Below are positions 1 through 5,222 of a stretch of 12,754 nucleotides of DNA, one piece after another (within the stretch, counting starts at the first letter, position 1; every line of letters starts with the position of its first letter). The notes beneath the pieces are model-generated. The model made no database searches. It was not told the origin of the DNA and was given only the letters and a program-made list of their open reading frames with translations. Both the position numbers and the translations under genes were made by a program. The DNA comes from an uncultured Lachnospiraceae bacterium (GTDB lineage: Bacteria > Bacillota > Clostridia > Lachnospirales > Lachnospiraceae): assembly GCA_937965795.1 (NCBI GenBank), contig CALCMD010000086.1, forward strand, positions 1 to 12,754, given 5' to 3'.

Positions 1-320
1 AAAAATATGAATCATCAAAAGCATTTCGGAGTGCGGAGTATTATGTTTACATTTCTGCATCGAAAAACGGGAAACAGTATCTGGACAGCCTGCATGGAGA
101 GGCGTCCGTAAGCAGATCTGGCTCCTATGGGAGAAACTGGTTTTTGATGATGGAGGACAAGAGAGGGGAATGTGCGGCATGAGTTTGACATTCTTCTGTA
201 GAAATCACTATGGCTTATCTGGGTATCACCCAGAACAGTGAAAAAATTAGAACATGTCGGCAAAATGGGGTATTTAGAAGATACACTTTTTGAAATTCGC
301 GGGTTACGCAAGTTGAAAAA
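1..320 (+). pseudogene. Possible decayed Gp49/RelE-type toxin remnant
   Basis: No intact ORF is present, but pieces in shifting plus-strand frames read like a HigB/Gp49-type toxin. Near 24-90 a segment reads AEYYVYISASKNGKQYLDSL. Near 109-170 another frame reads RKQIWLLWEKL. Near 236-318 a third frame reads KKLEHVGKMGYLEDTLFEIRG before a stop at 318-320. The order (strand with SKNGK, helix, then a KKLE...LFEIR strand) matches the general plan of that family, where L[YF]E[IL]R is typical. Frame changes and early stops would make it non-functional, and the 5' end runs off the window. The match is from memory of the family and is weak; chance similarity is possible. Confidence 0.3.
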
Positions 321-326
321 ATAAAC

Positions 327-391
327 AAATCCACATCTTTTGGTACTGAAAATGACTTGAAAACAGGGCATTTTTGAAAAGATGTGGATTT
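327..391. repeat. 15-bp perfect inverted repeat, 35-nt loop
   Basis: AAATCCACATCTTTT at 327-341 is the exact reverse complement of 377-391. It lies just past the stop of the preceding toxin-like remnant. Only a short T run follows, so it is not a textbook terminator. It could be a terminator of that remnant or a fossil end of a small mobile repeat. Confidence 0.6.
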
Positions 392-461
392 TGTAAATTA
401 TAATTTGTTATTTGGGAGAATTCATATTTGAGAGGATTCGGATTGATATGGTAGCCTTTCT

Positions 462-745
462 ATGTTATATTTGTGGCAGGAAAAGGTTGGCAGTGTCTTT
501 GGAAAATTAGAAGCTGCAAAAAGATATGTTCGTGGGGGATATGACGTGGTTGTAGATGGTATCATAGGGCCGTGGTTCTTGAAGCCATGGCTAAACATTG
601 TTCAAGAGAAGAATCAATGTGCGAGCGATTTTGCAGTCTTGGGCTATATGAATCGAATGTTATAGATACGACAACACTTTCAATCCAAGATACTGTTTCC
701 GTAGTAAAAGAGAAAATTTCAAAAAGAATGGCGTTACTATCTTAA
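462..745 (+). pseudogene. Broken AAA/kinase-like P-loop protein
   Basis: Two pieces in different frames belong to one protein type. The first (462 to about 600, frame of 462) reads FGKLEAAKRYVRGGYDVVVD followed by GIIGPWFLKPWLNIVQE. The second (frame ending at the TAA at 743-745) reads LGLYESNVIDTTTLSIQDTV followed by SVVKEKISKRMALLS. From memory, small P-loop kinase/zeta-like ATPases of Firmicutes have a GYDVVVDGIIGPWFL-type strand in the middle and an NVIDTT...ETV..VKEKI tail. The Walker A region that should precede the first piece is absent. The stretch between the pieces, which normally holds catalytic and lid residues, is mostly deleted, and the frame changes. The gene is therefore dead. 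Precise family assignment is uncertain. Confidence 0.65.
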
Positions 746-807
746 AATAATTTTTATACAAGTAACTTCCCGTTTACAGAATACTGATGGAAGGGCAGAA
801 AAATGCT

Positions 808-1428
808 ATGAACATGTACGAAGAGATGGATAAAGAGACAAAGGAAATGCTGTTGGATACACTGGCGGAGCTCACTTTGTCCGGGAAACAGCAGTGGGAG
901 AAACTGGATTATATTCCGATTTCTTTTATTGAAGAGCCGGATAATTATGGGGAACTGGCTGGAACGGAAAAAGTGGAGGCTTTTATCAGCCAGAGTTTTG
1001 AGATGGAGGGAGCTTTTAACGGGCGCAGGTACAGCCTGGAACTTATGGAGGAGATTGATTTTCCTTCTAAGAAAGGGAATATTTCTGGAATACTTACTTA
1101 TGGTGGTGAACAACGGGGAAAATATGACTTTGCTTTGTCGTTTGATAACCGGTATGAGGATGCTCCGGCGGACTGCTTGAAAGAATTGTTTGCGGATTCT
1201 ACTGCTGTGAAGCTGGCAGAAGCGGTGGTTTCTCTTTTTGAAGGAACCGAGGCTGTGGAAGAAGGATTTTCCTATGCGTATTTTGTAGTTCAGGATGTGG
1301 GTAGGAAATGGAAACGGATGCCGCTGGTGAAGCTGGGCGAGAAGTTAATGAAAGAAAAGAGAATAGCTGATTTCCATAGGATAGTTCTGGATATGGAATA
1401 CCGAGAGAAACTCCAGGAAGAGGTTTGA
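808..1428 (+). CDS. Hypothetical acidic protein, element-associated
   Basis: A 206-residue acidic soluble protein with no signal peptide or membrane segment. It begins with a helix-rich part (YEEMDKETKEMLLDTLAELT). A middle part with alternating strands follows (GAFNGRRYSLELMEEIDF, GNISGILTYGG, KYDFALSFDN). The end is helical and basic (KLGEKLMKEKRIADFHRIVL). I do not recognise a named domain; the composition and context suggest a conserved hypothetical of mobile islands. An in-frame ATG at 787 would add seven residues but has no ribosome site. GGAAGGG at 789-795 lies 12 nt before the ATG at 808, which is why I chose that start. The flanking sequence is decayed, but this frame is open over its full length. 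Confidence 0.75.
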   Translation: MNMYEEMDKETKEMLLDTLAELTLSGKQQWEKLDYIPISFIEEPDNYGELAGTEKVEAFISQSFEMEGAFNGRRYSLELMEEIDFPSKKGNISGILTYGGEQRGKYDFALSFDNRYEDAPADCLKELFADSTAVKLAEAVVSLFEGTEAVEEGFSYAYFVVQDVGRKWKRMPLVKLGEKLMKEKRIADFHRIVLDMEYREKLQEEV

Positions 1429-1503
1429 GGAAGCTGTGAAGAGCGAAAAGTTTAGTAGTGGTCGTAATACATTTTACGCAAAATCCCCCAATAAGGGTTA
1501 GTA

Positions 1504-1532
1504 TCTCCCAAAATCCACTCGTATTTGGGAGA
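1504..1532. repeat. 9-bp inverted repeat after the 808-1428 gene
   Basis: TCTCCCAAA (1504-1512) pairs perfectly with TTTGGGAGA (1524-1532) around an 11-nt loop. It lies about 75 nt after the preceding stop codon. An A run rather than a T run follows on the plus strand, so terminator function is doubtful. The sequence TATTTGGGAGAA at 1522-1533 also occurs at 409-420. Confidence 0.4.
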
Positions 1533-1581
1533 AAAATAAACATGATGGGAGAAACTTATAAGGAAAAGGAATGTCCAGTTG

Positions 1582-1609
1582 TTGACTTAGTATGATGTTT
1601 TGCTATGCT
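1582..1609 (+). promoter_or_regulatory. Promoter for the 47-aa ORF
   Basis: TTGACT (1582-1587), a 16-bp spacer and TATGCT (1604-1609) preceded by TG at 1601-1602 (extended -10). Transcription would start near 1616, leaving a leader of about 19 nt that contains the GGTGA ribosome site at 1624-1628. Confidence 0.6.
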
Positions 1610-1634
1610 GATAATAGATAAAGAGGTGACTGAG

Positions 1635-1778
1635 ATGGCAAGTACAGATTCGCACAAGGCATTAACGGAGTCTGAATTATTAGAAAAGTTAGAAAAATCA
1701 CGCGAACACGCAGCGCAGGGAATGTTTAGGGATGCTGAGAAGGTTTCTCGTGATATAAAAGAGAAATACGGATTATAG
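1635..1778 (+). CDS. 47-aa orphan antitoxin-like small protein
   Basis: This short gene encodes 47 residues: an N-terminal segment, a charged helix (ESELLEKLEKSREHAAQGMF) and the ending RDAEKVSRDIKEKYGL. The ending resembles the C-terminal, toxin-binding tails of Phd/YefM/RelB-type antitoxins. The Phd-like protein at the other end of this window ends SDIRRKYGI after a similar spacer. No toxin ORF follows; instead the convergent HTH gene ends at 1810. A good promoter and a GGTGA site six bases before the ATG support expression. It may be an antitoxin left after toxin loss, or a stand-alone small protein that counters related toxins. The function is inferred only from the tail. Confidence 0.6.
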   Translation: MASTDSHKALTESELLEKLEKSREHAAQGMFRDAEKVSRDIKEKYGL

Positions 1779-1784
1779 AAGAAA

Positions 1785-1830
1785 TGTAAAAACAGGAGAC
1801 GCATCCGGCTTAGGGTGTTGTCTCCTGTTT
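1785..1830 (-). terminator. Intrinsic terminator of first HTH gene
   Basis: Arms AAACAGGAGAC (1790-1800) and GTCTCCTGTTT (1820-1830) pair perfectly over 11 bp with a 19-nt loop. Read on the minus strand, the stem is followed by a T run (1785-1793 region, reverse complement TTTTTACATT). One arm overlaps the last codons of the HTH gene. It may also stop plus-strand transcripts from the 47-aa ORF, though the T run there is poor. Confidence 0.65.
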
Positions 1831-2040
1831 CTCTTCGTCTTCATCCGGAACATATTCCATGATGTCTTCTACCTTGCAGTGAAGAATCTTGCAGAGGGTG
1901 TCTACCGTGCTGGTCTTGATAACCATATTGTGGCGCAGCCGGTGGAGCTGCGCTTTATCAATGCCATATTTTTCAATCAGCACATACTGGCTGATGTCTT
2001 TTTCTTTTAATGTGAGCCACAGACGGTCATATTTAATCAT
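1810..2040 (-). CDS. XRE/Cro-type HTH repressor, copy 1
   Basis: A 76-residue DNA-binding protein made almost entirely of one Cro/C1-type helix-turn-helix domain. The HTH core is about residues 16-40 (ISQYVLIEKYGIDKAQLHRL). A scaffold helix ending CKVEDIMEYVP (residues 55-65) is typical of the small HTH_26-like repressors common in Firmicute islands. An acidic tail (DEDEEKQETTP) follows. It matches copy 2 at 47 of 65 aligned residues without gaps. A GAGAGGTG ribosome site precedes the ATG. A 22-bp palindrome 47 nt upstream is nearly identical to that before copy 2, which suggests auto- or cross-regulation. The regulated genes are inferred from position only. Confidence 0.85.
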   Translation of the reverse strand: MIKYDRLWLTLKEKDISQYVLIEKYGIDKAQLHRLRHNMVIKTSTVDTLCKILHCKVEDIMEYVPDEDEEKQETTP

Positions 2041-2060
2041 TCGTTTTCACCTCTCTTTTT

Positions 2061-2066
2061 ATTTTA
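2061..2066 (-). promoter_or_regulatory. Candidate -10 box of HTH copy 1
   Basis: Read on the minus strand this is TAAAAT. It lies exactly 21 nt downstream of the 2088-2109 palindrome. Copy 2 has the same hexamer at the same 21-nt distance from its palindrome, which argues that the arrangement is functional. No good -35 is seen; the -35 position would abut the palindrome. Confidence 0.35.
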
Positions 2067-2087
2067 ACGGTGTGTCCCGGTTAAGAA

Positions 2088-2109
2088 TATGGTGCGTATC
2101 CGCACCATA
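2088..2109. promoter_or_regulatory. 22-bp palindromic operator, copy 1
   Basis: Arms TATGGTGCG and CGCACCATA flank the centre TATC. It lies 47 nt upstream of HTH copy 1. The 22 bp match the site at 2421-2442 except at one central base. It is probably the binding site of one or both HTH proteins. Confidence 0.7.
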
Positions 2110-2116
2110 GAACCGG

Positions 2117-2160
2117 AGAAAAAAGAACATTGCAAAAACGGCGTTTTTTACAACGTTCTT
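2117..2160 (-). terminator. Intrinsic terminator of second HTH gene
   Basis: On the minus strand, AAGAACGTTG (2160-2151) pairs with CAATGTTCTT (2132-2123) with one mismatch-type pair. The loop contains an inner hairpin (AAAAACG/CGTTTTT on the plus strand), and a run of Ts follows. The stem starts at the stop codon of HTH copy 2. Confidence 0.65.
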
Positions 2161-2371
2161 ATTGGACGGTATCATTTGGAATGTATTCCATAATATCCTC
2201 AATACGGCAGTCCAGAATCTCACATAGCCGGTCCAGGGTGATGGTTTTAAGAACCATGTTTTTTCTCAGCCTTTGAAGCTGGGCTTTATCAACCCCGTAT
2301 TTGTAGATGAGGTCATATTGGCTGATTCCTTTTTCTTTCATGGTCTTCCATAAACGGTCATATCGGATCAT
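2159..2371 (-). CDS. XRE/Cro-type HTH repressor, copy 2
   Basis: A 70-residue Cro/C1-type HTH protein, a paralogue of the neighbouring copy 1. The HTH core is about residues 16-40 (ISQYDLIYKYGVDKAQLQRL), ending CRIEDIMEYIPNDTVQ. The open frame continues upstream to 2542, but the start at 2371 is favoured. It has GGGAGG seven bases upstream, it aligns with the start of copy 1, and the longer version would cross the divergent promoter and operator. The gene is divergent from the lipoprotein gene. The 22-bp palindrome between them overlaps the transcription start of the lipoprotein gene, so this protein is a likely repressor of both directions. Differences from copy 1 in the recognition helix are few (H33Q, H37K), so cross-recognition is plausible. 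Confidence 0.87.
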   Translation of the reverse strand: MIRYDRLWKTMKEKGISQYDLIYKYGVDKAQLQRLRKNMVLKTITLDRLCEILDCRIEDIMEYIPNDTVQ

Positions 2372-2389
2372 TTGATCGCCTCCCTTCTC

Positions 2390-2418
2390 TTGCATTTTAA
2401 ATAGCGTCTCTTTATAAT
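2390..2418 (+). promoter_or_regulatory. Promoter of the lipoprotein gene
   Basis: TTGCAT (2390-2395), a 17-bp spacer and a perfect TATAAT (2413-2418). The expected start near 2425 falls inside the 22-bp palindrome at 2421-2442, a classic repression arrangement. The minus-strand candidate -10 of HTH copy 2 (TAAAAT at 2399-2394) overlaps this promoter. Confidence 0.7.
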
Positions 2419-2420
2419 GA

Positions 2421-2442
2421 TATGGTGCGTATACGCACCATA
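2421..2442. promoter_or_regulatory. 22-bp perfect palindromic operator, copy 2
   Basis: Arms TATGGTGCG and CGCACCATA flank the centre TATA, so all 22 bp are self-complementary. It lies two bases after the -10 box of the lipoprotein promoter and 49 nt upstream of HTH copy 2. It repeats at 2088-2109 with one base changed. Confidence 0.75.
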
Positions 2443-2468
2443 AAGAAAAACGCAGGAGGAATGAAAAA

Positions 2469-3182
2469 GTGGGAAAACGAGGGGGATTGTGTCTTACGGT
2501 GCTTTTATTCGGAGCTTTTTTAGGATGTGGCAAAGTACACACAAATATGCCAAAGATAAAGGAAGAAATGGAGACAGAGGAATTCCAACTGGAAATATCC
2601 TCATCTGTAGAGCAGGGGGAGTGCTATATTTGCGGGGAGCGGGAAGATAGTTTAATGCCCTATTATGCAAAGCGTGATTCCATTGGCATTGTCCATTGGA
2701 ACCAGCCGGCAGTTACAGATTCGGAAGTGCGGGCTTATGATGATGATGGACAGGAGGTGTTTGGACAGGATGGTACGCGTATGAGTATCGACAGTTTTGG
2801 GGAAGGGTATGGAAGTATCTGGGTAAGCGGAACCCCGGACAGAGGTTATACAGACATAAAAATCCATTGCAAGAAAGAGGATGAAATAGATTTAAGCGCG
2901 GCAAGCAAGATTTTGTGCCAGCGCTGTCTGGATCAGGTAGTAGAATTCTATACAGACCAGAAGAATTATGGGGACGATAGCAGGCTTGCGACAACAGGAT
3001 ATTGTCTGGTGGATTTTACGACAAGGAAATTGTATACCCTGTCAGATCCATATCGCGGATATTTTATTAGAGATTATTATGTTACTTACGACATTGAACA
3101 GGAAGCACAGGACGGGGAAGGAGAAATTGATATTTTCCTGGCGTATATGCCAAAACGGGAACCGCAGGCAGTGATAAAATAA
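2469..3182 (+). CDS. Hypothetical lipoprotein with paired Cys motifs
   Basis: A 237-residue predicted lipoprotein, start GTG, with GGAGG nine bases upstream (2455-2459). Residues 1-20 form a short signal peptide (KRG then CLTVLLFGAFLGC) with lipobox FLGC, so Cys20 would be lipidated and the protein anchored outside the membrane. The mature part has CYIC near residue 52 and CQRC near 150, which could together bind a metal. The rest is polar and beta-rich, with an ending that includes TGYCLVDFTTRKLYTLSDPY and RGYFIRDYYVTYD. I recall similar CYICG...LCQRCLD...RGYFIRDYYV hypotheticals in Lachnospiraceae but no function. An overlapping ATG at 2461 is in another frame and gives no long product. The promoter-operator just upstream suggests control by the HTH proteins. 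Confidence 0.78.
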   Translation: MGKRGGLCLTVLLFGAFLGCGKVHTNMPKIKEEMETEEFQLEISSSVEQGECYICGEREDSLMPYYAKRDSIGIVHWNQPAVTDSEVRAYDDDGQEVFGQDGTRMSIDSFGEGYGSIWVSGTPDRGYTDIKIHCKKEDEIDLSAASKILCQRCLDQVVEFYTDQKNYGDDSRLATTGYCLVDFTTRKLYTLSDPYRGYFIRDYYVTYDIEQEAQDGEGEIDIFLAYMPKREPQAVIK

Positions 3183-3212
3183 AAGATAAAACAAAATATA
3201 GAATTGGAAAAG

Positions 3213-3241
3213 TTGACAAACACAATATATTGTGGTAGATT
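3213..3241 (+). promoter_or_regulatory. Strong promoter of leader RNA/operon
   Basis: Perfect TTGACA (3213-3218), a 17-bp spacer and TAGATT (3236-3241), with an extended -10 TG at 3233-3234. Transcription should start near 3248. That point is immediately before the first strand of the predicted leader stem at 3250-3257. Confidence 0.7.
3221..3234. promoter_or_regulatory. 14-bp palindromic operator in promoter spacer
   Basis: CACAATATATTGTG is a perfect palindrome placed between the -35 and -10 boxes. A dimeric repressor bound here would block polymerase. It differs from the 22-bp palindromes of the HTH genes, so another regulator is implied. Confidence 0.5.
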
Positions 3242-3247
3242 GTAGAT

Positions 3248-3385
3248 GGATGATAAATTGTGCATAGAGCTTTTGTGCAGAAAATTTGGTTCCGGCGGTG
3301 AGGCCGGGAGAATAATTTCAGGGAATCCTTTATCATGCAAGAATGACATCAAAAATCTGAAAATGGGTTTTTGGTGTCTTTTTTT
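3248..3385 (+). ncRNA. Candidate structured leader RNA/sRNA (~138 nt)
   Basis: The transcript predicted from the upstream promoter folds as a junction closed by ATGATAAA (3250-3257) pairing with TTTATCAT (3329-3336). Inside are a hairpin at 3261-3279 (TGCATAG...TTTGTGCA with wobbles) and a hairpin at 3280-3319 (GAAA(A)TT/AATTTC with inner CCGGC/GCCGG around GGTGAG). A strong terminator follows at 3345-3385. No convincing ORF fits: the 78-residue frame from 3246 lacks a ribosome site and reads unlike a protein. It could be a stand-alone small RNA or a conditional attenuator for the downstream operon. I cannot match it to a known RNA family. Structure was folded by eye. Confidence 0.5.
3345..3385 (+). 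terminator. Strong intrinsic terminator in the leader
   Basis: A 13-bp stem pairs 3345-3357 (GACATCAAAAATC) with 3366-3378 (GGTTTTTGGTGTC), including two G-U pairs. The loop is eight nt and seven Ts follow (3379-3385). It ends the RNA that starts near 3248, so transcription of the genes from 3619 onward needs read-through or another promoter. Confidence 0.8.
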
Positions 3386-3618
3386 ATGCCTGTATATGGA
3401 AAAAGGGTTTGTAAGGAAGCATTTATGCGAATGGAAAAAGAAGGAGGGAAGCAATCATCCGAATAAAACCAAAAGAAGATAAAACATATTTGCGGATAAC
3501 AGATGGAAATATGGATTTTTGAAGGAGAAGGGAGCGCATGCCCTTCTTTTCTTTATGGAAAGAATCTGGTATCCGCAGACGGGATACCGGCATTTGTTAT
3601 CGGCGGAAAGGAGAAGAC
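3386..3618 (+). other. Second half of leader: hairpins, no clear gene
   Basis: No convincing gene lies between the leader terminator and the operon's first gene. A terminator-like hairpin is present at 3526-3550 (AGAAGGG/CCCTTCT, 8-nt loop, then TTTCTTT). A further 9-bp hairpin at 3566-3590 (CTGGTATCC/GGATACCGG, one G-U) ends about 20 nt before the ribosome site. A frame with a good GGAGG site but an ATC codon at 3454 could read 22 residues (ATCATCCGA... to the TGA after GNMDF); without a normal start codon I do not call it a gene. Confidence 0.5.
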
Positions 3619-4059
3619 ATGGTTGATCTATTTGCGGATATCCCGGAGGAGATTATTGAGAATACGCTTCAGGTGATCCGGGACAATTTGGACAAGGTAA
3701 ATCTGTATGGGGGACATACGCTGCGCAAACATGCGGATATTCAGGTACAGGCGCTGCAGTTCCGCTTAACCCAGGAAGACATCCGGTATGCGACATCTTT
3801 TTGGGATATGGAAGTGGCGGTAGCTGTTGCACAGGAAATGATGCGGATGTTTTTTGATGAAGAGATTACATTCTGGCTGCGGAGCAGCTATAGCGACTGC
3901 CTGCCCCTGGTAAAACGGTTTGAAAAAACGGTAGGCTACGGTTTTCGGAGAGGTGAGAACATCTTACGGGAAAATCTGAAAAAAGCCTGCCTGGTTCTGG
4001 TAAAAGACCAGGATGCAGACTGGGGATTTCGGATACTTACCAGTTATCCCATGTTTTAA
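3619..4059 (+). CDS. RNase A-like (CdiA-CT type) domain protein
   Basis: The 146-residue protein resembles the bacterial CdiA-CT RNase A-like toxin domain. The family begins with GHT..KH, has an A.[ST]F strand/helix, then GYG..RG, and ends VL.....WG..ILT[AS]YP. Here I see GGHTLRKH (31-38), RYATSFWD (56-63), VGYGFRRG (105-112) and FRILTSYP (137-144). From memory, the Yersinia member uses His, Arg 11 residues later, and a C-terminal Thr-x-Tyr. H38, R49 (11 apart), T141 and Y143 fit that spacing. The family cleaves RNA, usually as the tip of a large contact-dependent toxin. Here the domain stands alone with no delivery region or signal peptide, so it would act in the producer or in a recipient cell. 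The chosen ATG has AAAGGAG upstream; the frame extends back to 3538 over the terminator-like hairpin. The next gene is a candidate immunity factor by position only. Confidence 0.75.
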   Translation: MVDLFADIPEEIIENTLQVIRDNLDKVNLYGGHTLRKHADIQVQALQFRLTQEDIRYATSFWDMEVAVAVAQEMMRMFFDEEITFWLRSSYSDCLPLVKRFEKTVGYGFRRGENILRENLKKACLVLVKDQDADWGFRILTSYPMF

Positions 4060-4073
4060 GAAAGAGGGAAGAG

Positions 4074-4355
4074 ATGAAAATACAGGTATTGATGGCGGTA
4101 AAGGAAGGGATTGCACGGGGAAAGCGGATTGATTTTGCGTTGGATGAGAAAAGCAGTCTGTACATTGCTTCCTGTGAAGGAAAGGCTTTTGGGGTTGCGA
4201 AAAAGCTTTTGCACGGAAGAAGGCGTCATTTGAAAAATCTTAGCAATTCCTTCAGCGGAGTGGCGGTTAAGGTAAGCCCGGAAAGCAGAAACATGGAAGT
4301 CAAGATTATGCGGGAAAGGAGAGGACAGGGAACGGGTAAAAACTGTCTTGGATAA
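4074..4355 (+). CDS. Small basic hypothetical protein
   Basis: A 93-residue, strongly basic protein 14 nt after the RNase-like gene, with AGAGGG before the ATG. It starts with strand/helix elements (MKIQVLMAVKEGIARGKRID), has a central KKLLHGRRRHLKNLSNSF basic stretch, a strand FSGVAVKVS and a basic tail (MRERRGQGTGKNCLG). There is no signal peptide or membrane segment. I do not recognise the family. Its position directly after a toxin-like gene would suit an immunity protein, but a basic protein may instead bind nucleic acid. Both are inference. Confidence 0.65.
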   Translation: MKIQVLMAVKEGIARGKRIDFALDEKSSLYIASCEGKAFGVAKKLLHGRRRHLKNLSNSFSGVAVKVSPESRNMEVKIMRERRGQGTGKNCLG

Positions 4356-4373
4356 GCAAAGGCGGTGTATGGC

Positions 4374-4694
4374 ATGAGAGATGAAGAATATGCTGGCTAT
4401 TGCTGCCTGGTGATTGCTATTTTATGCGATCTGAATGCAGATGAAGCCAGAAAAATGTACCAGTACGGGCCGGATCACCCGCTCTGCCGGAAAATTCGGC
4501 AGAGGAAAGTAAGCAGGGCAGGACTGGAAAAACTTGACCGGAAACAATCCGGTGAAGTGATGGCAGAATTATTAAGCCAGGGGTACAGCGTGGATGCAGT
4601 GGCAGAGGCTTTTTTCTGCTTCCCATCGACAGTCCGGCGGCGGGTAAGGGAATTTCGGACCAAAGGAGAGGAGGAAAGTGATGCACCTTCATAA
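4374..4694 (+). CDS. HTH-containing hypothetical protein
   Basis: A 106-residue protein with a likely C-terminal helix-turn-helix (about residues 66-93: MAELLSQGYSVDAVAEAFFC then FPSTVRRRVREF). The pattern, a helix, a GYS turn, an alpha-rich positioning helix and a basic recognition helix, is like resolvase/sigma-type HTHs. The N-terminal part (EEYAGYCCLVIAILCDLNAD) is hydrophobic and helical but too short for a clear membrane span. GTG at 4365 is an alternative start; the ATG at 4374 is better spaced from AAAGGCGG. It overlaps the next gene by 14 nt, indicating translational coupling. It may be a regulator or DNA-binding accessory factor; no target is visible. Confidence 0.7.
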   Translation: MRDEEYAGYCCLVIAILCDLNADEARKMYQYGPDHPLCRKIRQRKVSRAGLEKLDRKQSGEVMAELLSQGYSVDAVAEAFFCFPSTVRRRVREFRTKGEEESDAPS

Positions 4695-5049
4695 ATTTGC
4701 GGACATGGTTTCTTTTGCTGAAGCCGCATCATGCGGCACACTTCCGGCGACGGAGGAATACCGCATTTTTTTTAAGAAGCTGCACCCGGCCCAGTTTTTA
4801 AATTCGATCATCCGGATCCCGGTTTATGAAGTGAAGTATTCCTATTATACGAAGCGAGGGAATTACCGTGTAGCGTATAAATATATGTTCGTACAATTGG
4901 AACACGAGGAACTGGACATGGAAATAGAGATGGCGTTTCGGGATTGGGTGACGGATCTAAACAAACAGAAACCTTACCGTGGGATTTCCAATGCAGAAAT
5001 TCTGGAAATCCGTCTGGTGGCCTATGCAGGACTTCGGATTGGTTTCTAA
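4681..5049 (+). CDS. Hypothetical protein
   Basis: A 122-residue soluble protein. The ATG at 4681 has GGAGG seven bases upstream (4669-4673); an adjacent GTG at 4678 is possible. It overlaps the end of the HTH gene by 14 nt. Features are a helical N-terminus (FADMVSFAEAASC), then a mixed region rich in Tyr and basic residues (YEVKYSYYTKRGNYRVAYKY), an acidic helix (LEHEELDMEIEMAFRDWVTD) and a final part ISNAEILEIRLVAYAGLRIG. I do not recognise a domain. Coupling to neighbours supports a real gene within the operon. Confidence 0.7.
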   Translation: MHLHKFADMVSFAEAASCGTLPATEEYRIFFKKLHPAQFLNSIIRIPVYEVKYSYYTKRGNYRVAYKYMFVQLEHEELDMEIEMAFRDWVTDLNKQKPYRGISNAEILEIRLVAYAGLRIGF

Positions 5050-5147
5050 AAACGCTTTGTTTCTTCGCTTCCTAGGGGACAGCCTGGGTTGCCGCTTAGA
5101 AAGGCCGCGATTGCGCGTGAGTCTTTTGATAAAAGGAATCGGTCAGG

Positions 5148-5185
5148 CGGTGTAAAAAGACACACCGGAAAGCATGGCTTTTCCG
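5148..5185 (+). other. Two overlapping hairpins in 173-nt gap
   Basis: In the gap before the PAPS-reductase-like gene (5050-5222), CGGTGT (5148-5153) can pair with ACACCG (5162-5167). CGGAAAGC (5166-5173) can pair with GCTTTTCCG (5177-5185, one bulge) around ATG. The two stems share bases 5166-5167, so they cannot both form fully. I see no promoter and no gene in this gap. Confidence 0.35.
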
Positions 5186-5222
5186 TCCAAAAGCAAAATC
5201 ACAGGCAGAGGACGGGGAAGGA

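Noticed and set aside
409..1533. 12-bp direct repeat TATTTGGGAGAA at 409-420 and 1522-1533 as insertion target duplication
   Set aside because: It is too long for most target duplications, is AT-rich and short enough to arise by chance in 1.1 kb, and no transposase or terminal inverted repeats accompany it.
3246..3482. 78-residue plus-strand ORF in the leader
   Set aside because: It has no ribosome site, an unprotein-like composition, and covers the strong terminator and leader hairpins.
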